Shown: positions 18,536 to 29,500, counted from the stretch's first letter. The stretch is DNA of 64,000 nucleotides from Endozoicomonas elysicola (GCF_000710775.1 NZ_JOJP01000001.1:3818780-3882779); one strand, 5' to 3'. The notes: generated by a model not told the origin, from the sequence alone. Program-made: numbers and translations.

Positions 18536-20104
18536 ATGATAAAGTGGCCAACGTTAAGCAATCTGACGGCTACGCACAGTACAATAGCCAGAGCCAGCCA
18601 ACCAGATAAAACACATCGGGATTTCATACACCTGATTAGTAAAGACCACTTTGAATTAAAAAAAACCAGATCACTATTTTGCTTTTCGATTCAATATATA
18701 CAAACCACAGAAAAATATTGCGCAAGATGCAGTGAAAAAACTGAAGGTGCTCTGGACTCAGGAATTTCCGATGATATTTATGCTACTCAAAAGATACTTG
18801 CAGCCTATCCAGAATGGGCTGCATGTAGAGCAGCCCTGCTGGGTGATGACTTAACTATCCAGGGGATCATGCAGGAAGAGCCCCTGGACTTTCTGGTAAG
18901 AAGTGACGCGATCTGGGGCTACACTCCACTGCATTATGCACTCAGAGCATCCGACTGGAAAATAACGGCTCTCATCCTGAATAATATGCCTGATGCAATA
19001 CTCGTTAAAGACAAGTCGGGAAATACCGCACTTCATATTGCAGCCAGATATCAGTTCTTCCGTGGCTTTCATGAATTACTCCAAAAAGAACAGGGAATGA
19101 AATGTCTTTTTATGAAAAATGATAAAGGCCTGTATCCAAGTTGTTTCATCATCAGGAATGCGAAATCAAAAACGAAGATCTGCCTTCGAGATATGGACAG
19201 TCCATATTTATCTTCATTAATGGTGCGTTACCCTGTAACCGCAATAAATATCAAACAAAAACTCCATTATGAAGCAATTCTTGCCAGAAGCATTCTTGAA
19301 AATCCAGAGAACAGAGAACTGGTTAAATGGCTTACCAAGGTGATATCAATATTGATTTTAAATATGAGTGATATTGAATTCGAAAAATACCGAAATGATG
19401 TTAATGATTTTATACTTCGCAGTAATTTCCCCACCAGCAGTCTAATCAATCACTCGAGCAAGAGAAACCTTTCAGCAACACTCCTCTCACTGACCAATAT
19501 GAGAGGCTGTCATACATCAGATATCCTGTCGACCATATGGCGAATTGTCGGTCACCTGTTAAATGAAAAAAATCCAGCCATTCGAGACAAGACATTCAGG
19601 ATTTACGCGCAATTTGAGCTAATTGGCAGGCAGCACACAGTACACCCGGACTGGGATGCTCCCGTAATATTTCCCGAGAATTTTATTTGGTTACGCAAGA
19701 ATCACCTCGGTGAGGCAGAGATACCCAGTACCCTGTTAAAGAACATAAGGCCTCTGAAAAAACTCAGTTCCTACTATATGCATCACACCCATTACAAGAT
19801 GAACTCAAGTGCTCAAGAGCTCTACCTGTCGGGAATTTCTGGCATGTGTAATGCCTTTTACGCCATATATCCACTGCTGGGAATTGATTTTGATTCGATT
19901 ACAGGAATACGCCTGGCCGAGCTAATGGCTGCATTCAATGTATCAATTGCTTTTCACACTTTTAAAGAGTGCTTTGATGCTTTCTTTATAACCCATACTT
20001 ATCTGGACTACCCTGAAAAACTAGAAGTCGATTTCCGCAGAAAAACCGGAGCCTTCACTCAGCTGAACAGCAATGATTTACACAGGAAAAGAGTGAACTG
20101 CTGA
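18536..20104 (+). CDS. Ankyrin-repeat protein of unknown function (522 aa)
   Basis: Two clear ankyrin repeats lie at about residues 122-180: GYTPLHYALRASDWKITALI and GNTALHIAARYQFFRGFHEL. A long helical, non-repeat C-terminal region of some 340 residues follows without recognised motifs. There is no signal peptide or membrane helix. Base composition is AT-richer than the neighbouring core genes, and it separates the O-methyltransferase from the SelW-like gene. Such architecture is common among effector candidates of host-associated bacteria, but nothing here proves secretion. Confidence 0.8.
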   Translation: MIKWPTLSNLTATHSTIARASQPDKTHRDFIHLISKDHFELKKTRSLFCFSIQYIQTTEKYCARCSEKTEGALDSGISDDIYATQKILAAYPEWAACRAALLGDDLTIQGIMQEEPLDFLVRSDAIWGYTPLHYALRASDWKITALILNNMPDAILVKDKSGNTALHIAARYQFFRGFHELLQKEQGMKCLFMKNDKGLYPSCFIIRNAKSKTKICLRDMDSPYLSSLMVRYPVTAINIKQKLHYEAILARSILENPENRELVKWLTKVISILILNMSDIEFEKYRNDVNDFILRSNFPTSSLINHSSKRNLSATLLSLTNMRGCHTSDILSTIWRIVGHLLNEKNPAIRDKTFRIYAQFELIGRQHTVHPDWDAPVIFPENFIWLRKNHLGEAEIPSTLLKNIRPLKKLSSYYMHHTHYKMNSSAQELYLSGISGMCNAFYAIYPLLGIDFDSITGIRLAELMAAFNVSIAFHTFKECFDAFFITHTYLDYPEKLEVDFRRKTGAFTQLNSNDLHRKRVNC

Positions 20105-20265
20105 CTCTGCCAACTTCGCTTCGCTTTTCGCTAAGACCTATCCACTTTTACCACCGGAGAATATAATGGCTTTATAAAACATTCATTGCACAGGATGGTT
20201 TTATCAATCAAGATAGTGGCCATCCTTAATGATGCATAAGTACAAAAAAGTTCTGTGAGCGGATA

Positions 20266-20544
20266 ATGAGTGATAAACCCATCATCGAGATTGAGTACTG
20301 CAGTCAATGCCAATGGTTATTACGTTCTGCCTGGCTGGCGCAGGAGTTACTAAGCACTTTTGCCACAGATATAGGGGAAGTACGGCTGAAACCAGGAACC
20401 GGTGGTATCTTTACCATTAAACTTAATGGCGAAGAAATCTGGGAAAGAAAAAAGAACGGTGGTTTCCCCCAACCCAAAGAAATCAAGCAGAGAGTAAGAG
20501 ATGTGATCGATCCCGGGAGAGACCTTGGCCACAATGATCGTTAG
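20266..20544 (+). CDS. SelT/SelW/SelH (Rdx) family thioredoxin-like protein
   Basis: The 92-residue product has the family core: IEIEYCSQCQW with the CxxC redox motif at about residues 13-16, WLLRSAWLAQELLSTF, and the strand pair GTGGIFTIKLNGEEIWERK followed by GGFPQPKEIKQRVRD. In eukaryotic relatives the second Cys of the motif is selenocysteine; here both are Cys. Presumed cytoplasmic thiol-redox role, exact substrate unknown. Monocistronic, followed by a hairpin. Confidence 0.9.
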   Translation: MSDKPIIEIEYCSQCQWLLRSAWLAQELLSTFATDIGEVRLKPGTGGIFTIKLNGEEIWERKKNGGFPQPKEIKQRVRDVIDPGRDLGHNDR

Positions 20545-20575
20545 GTTCTGTTGATATGAGTTTATCAATAAAGCT

Positions 20576-20604
20576 TGGGAGGCTGTCCTTAACGTGACCT
20601 CCCA
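20576..20604. terminator. Hairpin between convergent genes
   Basis: TGGGAGG (20576-20582) pairs with CCTCCCA (20598-20604) around a 15-base loop. It lies between the SelW-like gene and the convergent SH3-domain gene; no strong T-run. Confidence 0.5.
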
Positions 20605-20628
20605 GGCACAAAAGATCGACCTGATTAA

Positions 20629-21306
20629 TTAAACCCAGGCACTCTCTTTTTTACGAATCTTAAGCATAGGCAAAAACAAACCTAAAATAATGCCCAGCAA
20701 GATCGTTCCACCACCAAACAGATACCATCGCAAGCTGGTATCTCTGACCAGCTGACGGTTCTCTGCCTGAAGAACCTGTAACTGATTTTTGAGTCGTTCA
20801 TTCTCTTCAACCAGTTGCTGGTTTCTACGGTCTATAGCTAGAGGCTCTGCAGAAATATCCTGAAGACGCTTCATTTCTACCTGCTGGCGATTCAATTTAT
20901 CTTCTGTCTTACCCAGTTGTGACGTCACCTCTTCCAGCTGGCTGTCACGCTCCATCAGCAGTCTTCCAAGCTCTTTATTTTCAGCTTCGACTTTTCTGGT
21001 GCGATCCAGTGCGGCAGGCAACTGACGAAATGCCGGTGGGCTCTTCATAAGATATTGGGTAGGAACATAACCTTCCTGATCACCATTTTTCACCTTACTG
21101 AACCCATTACCGGAATTCTCTTCCAGCATGACCAGGGCGGTACCAGTTTTCAGGCCTCGATGAACTATTCGATACTCATTACTAGGCCCGGTACGCATGG
21201 GAACATAGGTAATATCAGTAACGTATCGTGTTTCTGCAGCCGTATGGCCGATCCATAAGAGGCCGAGCAGAATAGTTAGCAATTGTTTATGCATTTTCAC
21301 AGGCAT
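20629..21306 (-). CDS. SH3-domain membrane protein, YgiM/TIGR04211-like
   Basis: It starts with a signal peptide ending HTAAE. A bacterial SH3 domain follows (YVTDITYVPMRTGPSNEYRI through EGYVPTQYLM, residues about 28-90). Next comes a coiled coil rich in Glu, Gln and Leu (about 100-195), and finally a C-terminal TM helix (LFGGGTILLGIILGLFLPML) with a basic tail. This layout matches the YgiM family of envelope proteins. It lies 12 bases downstream of yciI on the same strand, so probably in one transcript with yciB and yciI. Confidence 0.88.
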   Translation of the reverse strand: MPVKMHKQLLTILLGLLWIGHTAAETRYVTDITYVPMRTGPSNEYRIVHRGLKTGTALVMLEENSGNGFSKVKNGDQEGYVPTQYLMKSPPAFRQLPAALDRTRKVEAENKELGRLLMERDSQLEEVTSQLGKTEDKLNRQQVEMKRLQDISAEPLAIDRRNQQLVEENERLKNQLQVLQAENRQLVRDTSLRWYLFGGGTILLGIILGLFLPMLKIRKKESAWV

Positions 21307-21318
21307 CAAAATCTCAAA

Positions 21319-21618
21319 TCACGGCAGAACTTTTTTAAACGGCTTGACGGTTACCTGTTGATAAACACCCGCTTCAATATAAGGGTCAGCATCTGCCCAG
21401 GCTTTTGCTTCTGTCAGGCTGGCAAACTCAGCCACCACAATACTCCCGGTAAATCCCGCTTCACCCGGGTCATTGCTATCAATGGCCGGACAAGGGCCTG
21501 CCAGCACCAGACGTCCGCCATCTTTAAGTTGTTGCAACCGATCCAGGTGGGCTGGACGAGCATTCATTCTCAGAGGCAGGCTATTATCAACATCCTCACT
21601 GATAATGGCGTAGAGCAT
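21319..21618 (-). CDS. yciI: YciI family protein
   Basis: A 99-residue dimeric alpha-beta barrel protein of the YciI/YCII family. [10 protein letters not shown], a conserved [11 protein letters not shown] with the family His-Asp pair, [19 protein letters not shown] and the C-terminal [14 protein letters not shown] are all typical. The start codon abuts the yciB stop codon (TAA-ATG), implying translational coupling. Enzymatic role unknown. Confidence 0.93.
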   Translation of the reverse strand: MLYAIISEDVDNSLPLRMNARPAHLDRLQQLKDGGRLVLAGPCPAIDSNDPGEAGFTGSIVVAEFASLTEAKAWADADPYIEAGVYQQVTVKPFKKVLP

Positions 21619-22194
21619 TTACTTCTCCTCGGTTTGAATATGCCTTGAAATGATTAGAAACTGACCAATCACAAACAGGAAAGTCAGAATAAGGCTACCA
21701 AACACTTTAAAATCTACCCACATATCGTGGAAGGTAAAAGCAACAAAAAGGTTGGCAGCCCCCAGAAAAATGAAAAATATGACCCAGCTGATATTCATTT
21801 TCAGCCAGATATCATCCGGTAACGTCAGCGCATGCCCCATCATTCGCTCAAGCAGCGTTTTTTCACCAATAAACTGGCTTCCCAAAAAGGCAACGGCAAA
21901 GACCCAGTTAACAATAGGAGCCTTCCACTTCAGAAAAGCTTCATCATGAAAAGCCAGCGTCATACCACCAAAAAGGACGACTGCAGCCAGCGTGACTACA
22001 TGACTTTTCTCAAGGTGACGGTTTTTTAAAAACAGGCTGCCATAAATAACAATAGAAGCAACCATCAAAACCAGAGTGGCACTGAATGGGCCGCCAAGCT
22101 CATACTCAGATGAGCCCAGGCTGACCACTCTTGGGTCCATTTTATAGACTACAAAGAATAAAATTAGAGGAATAAAGTCAATTAATTGCTTCAT
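21619..22194 (-). CDS. yciB: Inner membrane-spanning protein YciB (septation protein A)
   Basis: Starting at the ATG at 22194 ([18 protein letters not shown]) the 191-residue product has the family's five to six TM helices and conserved motifs [46 protein letters not shown] and [18 protein letters not shown]. In E. coli and Shigella YciB is linked to envelope synthesis and cell division. The earlier in-frame start at 22245 adds residues not seen in the family. Confidence 0.95.
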   Translation of the reverse strand: MKQLIDFIPLILFFVVYKMDPRVVSLGSSEYELGGPFSATLVLMVASIVIYGSLFLKNRHLEKSHVVTLAAVVLFGGMTLAFHDEAFLKWKAPIVNWVFAVAFLGSQFIGEKTLLERMMGHALTLPDDIWLKMNISWVIFFIFLGAANLFVAFTFHDMWVDFKVFGSLILTFLFVIGQFLIISRHIQTEEK

Positions 22195-22337
22195 ATAGGG
22201 CCGATAAGAGTAGAATAAGCAGGAACCAGCTCCCAAAATGGGCACCGAAAACTTTGTAGCAAAGAACAGTTAGCCAGTTTGAGCCTGCAAAAGATAACAG
22301 TCAAACTACATAATAAACTAATTGAATTTCAGGGTAA

Positions 22338-23237
22338 GTGACAATTTTGATTTCCATTGATTTACACAGCCACACCACAGCTTCCGATGGAACTCTTGAT
22401 CCCGTTGAACTCTGTCTCAGGGCACAGGAACGCAATGTCGATACCCTCGCCATCACCGACCATGATACGGTGGCAGCTCACCACTTTCTTAAGGAACACA
22501 TGCCTGCCGGTGATCTCAAGCTGATCACCGGCATTGAGCTCTCTACCACCTGGTCTGGCGCCGAAATCCATATTGTCGGCCTTAACTTCCCCCTTGGTCA
22601 CAAAGACCTTGCAACCATTGTCAATTCCCAGGGAGACGCTCGCAGAAAGCGCTCGCACCATATTTCAGAGCGTCTTGCCCGACGGCTGCCTGAATGGAAT
22701 GCCGAACTAATATTCCAACAAGTGCTTGAGGGCGCCATCAATCAGCAAAAAAGCAGTACTTATGGTTTTACTCTAAAACCTGACGACATTCAGGTTGGAC
22801 GACCACACTTTGCCCGATGGCTGATCAGTGAAGGATTTTGCCAGGATATGGATGCTGCGTTTCGTAAGTATCTCGACAATAGCAAAATTGGCAACCTTAA
22901 AGCCTTTTGGCCAAAAATGAGTCAGGGGGTTGCCTGGATCAGGGCCCTAGGCGGAACGGCCGTTCTCGCCCACCCAGGTAAATACCGAATGACGGCCACC
23001 AAGCTCAGAGCATTGATTAAGGACTTCAAACTGGCTGGCGGTCACGCCATGGAGGTTCAGGGCTCCAACCATCCACACAGCCAGGTTGAGCAAATGGCTC
23101 GCTTCTGTCGTGAGTTCAACCTAATGGCATCTCAGGGGAGTGATTTCCACAACCCTAACTACCCATGGGTTGATGTGGGTCGCCTGCCCCCCTCTCTACC
23201 AGAGAATATTACACCTGTCTGGCAGGCCTGGAGCTAG
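22338..23237 (+). CDS. rnm: PHP-domain 5'-3' exoribonuclease Rnm-like (YciV/TrpH)
   Basis: The PHP metal-binding motifs are all present: DLHSHTTASDGTLDP near the start, ITDHDT, GIELSTTW, VLAHPGKY and the final GSDFHNPN. In E. coli Rnm (RNase AM) trims the 5' ends of rRNAs and degrades short RNAs. The start is uncertain: GTG at 22338 or TTG at 22347, with AGGG at 22331-22334; no ATG is available. It is divergent from yciB and precedes yciO, a conserved order in gammaproteobacteria. Confidence 0.9.
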   Translation: MTILISIDLHSHTTASDGTLDPVELCLRAQERNVDTLAITDHDTVAAHHFLKEHMPAGDLKLITGIELSTTWSGAEIHIVGLNFPLGHKDLATIVNSQGDARRKRSHHISERLARRLPEWNAELIFQQVLEGAINQQKSSTYGFTLKPDDIQVGRPHFARWLISEGFCQDMDAAFRKYLDNSKIGNLKAFWPKMSQGVAWIRALGGTAVLAHPGKYRMTATKLRALIKDFKLAGGHAMEVQGSNHPHSQVEQMARFCREFNLMASQGSDFHNPNYPWVDVGRLPPSLPENITPVWQAWS

Positions 23238-23309
23238 GACTACTCTCAACTCATCCATAAATATGCCAGCCCTTCTATTACCAGCCTTAAACACTTCTTT
23301 CCTGTCAAT

Positions 23310-23354
23310 CACAGTGGTATGATGCGCCACCGCTTTCGCGCAATCACCACTGTG
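23310..23354. repeat. Inverted repeat between PHP gene and yciO
   Basis: CACAGTGGT (23310-23318) and ACCACTGTG (23346-23354) form a perfect 9-bp stem with a GC-rich interior containing GCGC on each side. It could be a transcript-end hairpin of the PHP gene or part of the yciO leader. Confidence 0.45.
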
Positions 23355-23485
23355 CTCTTTCGCTGAAGGCCCTTACCTTCATCACTTCGAACTATGGCCG
23401 ACAACCTCCTGTACTAAACAGTACGTACACCACTTGGAAGAACAAGCCATAGAAAGAGTGAATCACACTAATGCTGACGATTGCC

Positions 23486-24112
23486 ATGAGCCAGTTCTTT
23501 CAGATTCATCCAGACAACCCTCAGTTGCGATTAATCCGGCAAGCCGTTGACATTATTCGTGACGGTGGAGTGATAGCCTATCCCACTGACTCAGCCTATG
23601 CTCTGGGTTGCCATATTGGTGATAAAAAAGCAGTTGAGAAAATAAGGCAAATCAGAAGGCTTGATGAAAAGCATAATTTCACGCTGGTCTGCAGGGATTT
23701 GTCGGAACTGGCGACCTATGCCCAGGTCAATAACACTCAGTATCGAATGATTAAAAATCATACACCCGGCCCTTATACCTTCATTTTGAAAGGTTCCCGG
23801 GAGGTACCACGGCGACTGATGCACCCTAAGAGAAAGACAATTGGTATTAGGGTACCTGAATGCCCCATTGTGCAATCACTGCTTAGTGAACTGGGCTGCC
23901 CCATTATGAGTTCCACATTACACCTGCCTGGTGATGAGTTTCCAATGATGGATCCTTACGATATCCGAATGACCCTTGAACCACAGCTTGACCTGATCAT
24001 TGATGGCGGATACCGGGGTATGGAGCCTACAACGGTCGTGAACCTGATGGATGATATTCCGGAAGTTATAAGAGTTGGTAAAGGAGACCCAGTACCTTTT
24101 CAAGCTGACTAG
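23486..24112 (+). CDS. yciO: YciO, Sua5/YciO/YrdC family protein
   Basis: Starting at the ATG at 23486 the N-terminus MSQFFQIHPDNPQLRLI is almost that of E. coli YciO. Other family motifs are GGVIAYPTDSAYALGC, KIRQIRRLDEKHNFTLVC, PGPYTFILKGSREVPRRL (continuing), RKTIGIRVP and PIMSSTLHLPGDE. The family binds dsRNA/ATP and is related to threonylcarbamoyl-AMP synthases; YciO itself has weak or unclear activity in tRNA t6A synthesis. The 208-residue length is normal. Same strand and order as PHP-yciO pairs elsewhere. Confidence 0.94.
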   Translation: MSQFFQIHPDNPQLRLIRQAVDIIRDGGVIAYPTDSAYALGCHIGDKKAVEKIRQIRRLDEKHNFTLVCRDLSELATYAQVNNTQYRMIKNHTPGPYTFILKGSREVPRRLMHPKRKTIGIRVPECPIVQSLLSELGCPIMSSTLHLPGDEFPMMDPYDIRMTLEPQLDLIIDGGYRGMEPTTVVNLMDDIPEVIRVGKGDPVPFQAD

Positions 24113-24427
24113 CGGGTGTCGAGGTAAAGTTGGGGCTGTTAGTCTACATTAAAACAATGTACGAAGATGGCAGCCATTCAACGAAGCTATAGTACAAAAT
24201 TGAGTATTCATCTTAAGCTACAAGCACCACAGAAAAAGCAAGATGTAACATCTTCAAGCTGCCTTAGTATTTTTATTCACACTATTTTTTTCTTATTTAA
24301 AAATATCGTCTAGGATTGAAGTTTTGATTTCAAAACCAAATTCATGTTTTAAGCAGATAGAGTTCAAGAATTAGAGTACGAGAAATCTAAAAACCGATTA
24401 ATTAATAAACCAAGAACACATCAGACC
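24113..24427. other. AT-rich intergenic region before the MutS-like gene
   Basis: About 315 bases, strongly AT-rich after 24240. It marks a sharp composition change between yciO and the accessory block and probably holds a promoter. No ORF, repeat or RNA gene could be supported. Confidence 0.5.
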
Positions 24428-26377
24428 ATGCAACAATCAGCAGCAACAAAAAATAAAGCCACAAGGAACAAAAAAAAGCTATTCATAATATTTATTGGGA
24501 TTTTTATACCAACTTTAAACATCAATGCTGAACTTGGCATACAAAATACTTATCAAATATCACAACAGCACTTTTCTCAAGCTTACCCTGCCTCTGAAGA
24601 AAAACCAGAACCTGAAGACAATGAAAGCGAGCTTCCAGAAATCATTCTCACCTCTGGAGAAAAACGAAAGATTGTATTAAAGGCGCTAACCAGACAAACA
24701 AACAATCAGGAAAACTCAAAAAACAAGATTCTGACTCAGTACGCCGTCAAAGATCTTGATCTACTAAATGGATCAACGCTTTCACCTGATCATAGTATTT
24801 TGAGAAGCCTTGGAAAGGCAATTACCGTATCAGGGGAAATCATGTTGGCTAACATTCTGATCACCCCTACAACAGATATTAATACACTAAAGAGAAGACA
24901 GGCCGTTATACAATACCTGATCGATAACCCAGTCGTAATGAATAAACTGGAAAATCATTTACGTCATTTTTTCGTGAATGAAGATGGTATTATATCTCTG
25001 CTTGACCCTTCAGATACAATTTACAAAGGCCTGTTTCAGAGCCTGGATGCTACCAGTCAGTTTGGCTTAAATCCAAAATCCAGCAATGGAAAGGAAATTT
25101 CCCGTCGATTTATCGAAAGTCTGAATTTGCTCAGTCTGGGATTTATGCCAACTTACCTGTACTACTATTCATCACATCCTTTACAAATAGCTACCGGCAT
25201 AACACTTTATGGCCTCACACTTTACCTAGCGCAGAGAAGCGCGCGAAGAGAAAAAAATTATTACTCATACGTAATGGAGCGCAGTAGACGCCCTGGGCTT
25301 GCATTATTTGAAGCCAGAAAACTCTGGTTAACACTTGAAGACCACCCTATCTTTAATAGCGTTTTTTTATCTTATCCAGAGTTTTCCAAACTTGAGTATT
25401 CCAAAGAGCTCCGGGAAATACTCACTCTGTTGAAAGGCACCCCTGAGAGCCCAGTTACTTCTTCTTGGGAGTACTATACCTCTCATATGGGACGCTACCA
25501 CATGGCGCTGGAACTTCTGCAGAGGCATAAACATTCTATATTACCCATCATTCAGGCTGTGGGAGAGGTCGATGCCTGGCTGACGATTGCCAAGTTCGTC
25601 AGGAAGGGGCAGCAACGAGAAAATAACCCAATCACCTTCGCAAATTATATACCTGGTCATCATTCCCCTTACTTGCGTCTTGACCAATTCTGGAATCCTC
25701 ATTTATCTCCAGATATTGCCGTTCCCAACAGCATAGAAATCGGAGCCAAACTACCTCTGAACACCATCATTACAGGTCCTAATGCCGCAGGAAAATCAAC
25801 CAATATGGAAGGTATTGCCATTGCTGTCCTTCTGGCCCAGACCTTCGGCATTGCCCCTGCTCAAAACCTTGAAATTACACCGTTCTCATTGATCCATACT
25901 CATATGGATATCAGCTCAGAGGTTGCTGCAGGCCTGTCAACATTCAAAGCAGAATCAGTCAGAGCTATTGAACTGATGGATCATATTGAAAAAATGCAAG
26001 AGCAACAGTTCAGCCTGACATTAATGGATGAGATTTTCAGCAGTACAAACCCAATAGAAGGTGAAGCTGGAACCTATGGCTACCTGAAAATAATTTCAAA
26101 CAACCCAAATTCTATCAATATCTGCACCACTCACTACCCAAGGCCCACACTATTGGCTGACGAATACCCCAGGATTTTCCAAAACATGCATGTCCGGGCT
26201 GAGATAACGGATGGTCAACTGCTTTATGATTATCTGTTGAAGCCTGGTTATTCGGAACAGCATATTGCCATCAAAATCCTTGAGGATGAAGGAATCCAAT
26301 CAGAGTTTCTTGATATTGCTACAGACATCATTAAACACCCTGAAAGATATCCCCTTCAGGGTCGTGGATACCAGTAA
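24428..26377 (+). CDS. MutS-family ATPase with N-terminal hydrophobic segment
   Basis: The C-terminal about 210 residues are a MutS-type ATPase: Walker A TGPNAAGKSTN (about 449-459), the ITPFSLIHTHMDISSEVAAG-like block with THMD, GLSTFKAE, Walker B LTLMDEIFSSTNPIEGE (about 530-546) and CTTHYP. The middle resembles the MutS core/lever region, with a possible TM helix at about 255-275 (IATGITLYGLTLYLAQR). There is no mismatch-binding domain I. The N-terminus, KKKLFIIFIGIFIPTLNINAE, looks like a signal peptide or anchor, which is odd because the ATPase needs cytoplasmic ATP. A tail-in anchor is more likely than export. Related membrane MutS-like proteins occur in some bacteria; function unknown. 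AT-rich, in an accessory block. Confidence 0.82.
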   Translation: MQQSAATKNKATRNKKKLFIIFIGIFIPTLNINAELGIQNTYQISQQHFSQAYPASEEKPEPEDNESELPEIILTSGEKRKIVLKALTRQTNNQENSKNKILTQYAVKDLDLLNGSTLSPDHSILRSLGKAITVSGEIMLANILITPTTDINTLKRRQAVIQYLIDNPVVMNKLENHLRHFFVNEDGIISLLDPSDTIYKGLFQSLDATSQFGLNPKSSNGKEISRRFIESLNLLSLGFMPTYLYYYSSHPLQIATGITLYGLTLYLAQRSARREKNYYSYVMERSRRPGLALFEARKLWLTLEDHPIFNSVFLSYPEFSKLEYSKELREILTLLKGTPESPVTSSWEYYTSHMGRYHMALELLQRHKHSILPIIQAVGEVDAWLTIAKFVRKGQQRENNPITFANYIPGHHSPYLRLDQFWNPHLSPDIAVPNSIEIGAKLPLNTIITGPNAAGKSTNMEGIAIAVLLAQTFGIAPAQNLEITPFSLIHTHMDISSEVAAGLSTFKAESVRAIELMDHIEKMQEQQFSLTLMDEIFSSTNPIEGEAGTYGYLKIISNNPNSINICTTHYPRPTLLADEYPRIFQNMHVRAEITDGQLLYDYLLKPGYSEQHIAIKILEDEGIQSEFLDIATDIIKHPERYPLQGRGYQ

Positions 26378-26506
26378 CGTCACAAAATAAATAGACCATA
26401 TTAAATTCATTTCAGATGGCTATAAACGTTTAAGGTGCCAAGACTATCCATAAATATTAAGGTAATATAAATTTAAAATCTTTGATGAGCTAGCCGCCTA
26501 GCACAG

Positions 26507-29500
26507 TTACTCTAAAGAACGGTTTAACCTGACAAGATAGTTAGGATCTGCCATAACGGTACGTTTGGACGGATTTTCTAACCAATTATTTATTAATGAT
26601 TGAAAAAAATTAAAATAGCCATGAGCTTTAATTGATGATTTTAACAGTTTAAGAGTTCTGGAAAACACAGCTACTAACTCATTATCCTCTGCCGTTTTTA
26701 TAGCGCTCCTCCATCGTGAACCAACCTCTTTTGAATATCTTTCAAATTTCTCATAAGTAATCAGTGCTCTCATTAAAACACCACTCCATTTTTCATCAAT
26801 AGTGTCAAATTTAACAACAATCAACATTCGAACAAAAACAATATCATTGAGAACTTTTCCAGAATCTTTCAAAATTTCCAAAAGTATTTCCATACTCTCT
26901 ATCCAACACTTTATTTCTCTAACTATGGCAAGACAGGGAACAGCCGGCGCTGGCATTTGCTGAGTAAAAAAATCTCCAAAAACAATACATTCTCGTATCA
27001 ATGACTCACTGGAGTATATATTGGCCTGTATAGTGAGAACAGGCTTCCGGCTAACTGTAGTAAATACGTTAATAATTTTTGATTCAGGAATGGCAAAAAC
27101 TTTTATTGCTGGAACAGTGTTTTCTGCAAAATAAAAACAGTGGTTCTTACACATAACATTCAATTGAATCAATAATTGCCGATATGCACCCAAGGTACAT
27201 TGCAGATCTACATCTCTAAAGTAGCCATTAATGCCTAACTGAATATTTCTGGATAAGGATCCAAATAAATATATGTCTTTACCGTAGACAGATTCGCGAG
27301 ATAACACATCAAGGCAAGATAAAAAGATACTGGTCGCTTTTAATTCTATTTCACTTTTTTTATTTCTCGACGGCAAATATACTTTAACAAGGTTGCTGGA
27401 TACTTTATCAGAACCACAGGCAAACAATGGACTATTTACAGGAAGCACGGTATTAGCATGAGCATATGACAAGTCTGAAATATCCTGCTGTACGATTGCA
27501 CTTATCTGCTGCCCCCCTGGGGATTCTTTGCCCACATGGGCTGGATCTATAACGACCTGAGCGCAGTTTTTTGGTGCAACATCCAAAGGATTTCCAGAGT
27601 CTTCGAACACTGGGGGAGTTTGAACAGATACCACCCCTTCTGACTGTACTGAATTAACAGCTTGACTCTTACTACTAACTTCTAGCTTTTCCAACTCCCT
27701 GGAACTCAACATTTCTTTTGCAACCTTCCCTAACGTCATAAGTTCAGATAAAGACTTTAATATCTCTGAGGATTTACTACATAATTTCACGGAACAATCT
27801 CGAATCAATTCTGAATCTCGAAGAGATTTTGAACGTTTGCCTTCTTTTTTCGCTCCCATTAAGCCTTTAGCTATGAGAATCTGTTTTCTCTGCTTAAATA
27901 AGTCACTAACGGTTTTACATTGCCCAAGAACCTTTCCAACCAGAATTTCAAGCTCACTCAAACACCCAATAATGTATGAGTGAGCCTCTTTCATTGTTAA
28001 CTCAAGGTGCTTATTACCCTGATAATAATGAAAAAACTCTCTAGTAATATCAGTTACCACTAATAAAATATCAGGAAGAAACTGTTCTATACTGGCATAA
28101 AAAACTACAGCTCTTTTAAGTTGATCACTGAGTCTCACATTTGCTCTACTACCTGAAGTCAAATGATTTCTTGCCTGATCTTCTTTAGTTCTCTTAATGC
28201 AATGTTCATAATGCGCACCTATTTTCAGAAAGGAATTGATAGAAACATAAGCAATATCGCATAAAGAATAATAGCATTCAGCTGTTTGTTCTGGAGAAAT
28301 GGTCAAATTTAATAAATCGTCAGTCAGTATAGATTTCAAATATTGGATAATCGTATGAGGCTCTAGCTGTTTCCGGTAAAGAAAGTACCAGTCAATCATT
28401 TTAATCACTGTTTTATTATTAAAATCAGCATTGCTATGGCCTATAACTTTTTGATCACATGCTTTATTTCCATTGACTTTTGTTTCCTGCTGCGCAGCAG
28501 TTATTTTTTTATTTTTTCTGCGCTTTCTATTCTTCCCATTCACCGAATTACTGGCAGCCATGGCTCTCAGTAACATCTGTTCTCTTGCTACCTTTTTAAC
28601 TTCGTCTTCTTCTTCCTCAATAAGCTCCTTGGCACACTGCTCATATAGAGTGCTTTTAGTTTTACATTTATCCAGATAAGCTTCAAATTGATCTTGCCAA
28701 CATTTATAGAGTTCCAGAATAGACTTTTCTGTTTTTCTTTCAGAATCATTTTCAAATGGAGCCAGACATTGAACCACTTGATAAAAACCATTAAACACTT
28801 TATTGAAATCACTCCCATTCTGATAGCCTTTATGAACATCTAATGATGGCAGCATTTCATACTCTACAATCTTATAGAAAGCTCTCAGTAAAAGATCAGC
28901 TTCCGAATATTTATAATCCCTACTGGGAAAAATATTAATTATAAAGGATAAAAGAGATAAAGCCTCACCATACTCTTTAAGAGTTACAAGAACGATCAGC
29001 CTAGCGGTAACATCAGACAGATCATGAAGATCAATATCAAACATATCATTCCATAAAAACAGCACTTCCTTATATCCAACAACTTGCTCAGCAGTCATAA
29101 TTTGCCAGTCTTCAACCTTTAAATAATCGAGTGAATTTACAACCAAAGACAGAGTATCTTTTCCAACCAGGATTAATAAATCAGGGAAATCATACTCTGG
29201 TGTTATTTCAGGCTCAGGTTCAAATTTGGATTTTGGTTTAACATTACACTTCTCAGTGGCTACTAAACCATGAAAAAGATACATCAAAAATTTCAAATGG
29301 TCCTGAAGATACTTTTGATAACATAATGCTATCGCCTTATCGTTATAACCATCCTTCCCTATTACTTTTTGATGGTTAAACCCTTGACACGCATCAAACC
29401 TTATCTTTTGAGATGGTATTAGTTTTTCACGAACCTCCTTCGATTCAATCTCCCATAACTCATCGAAAGAGTTAGCCTTTAGCCCTTCCCCGGTATAATC

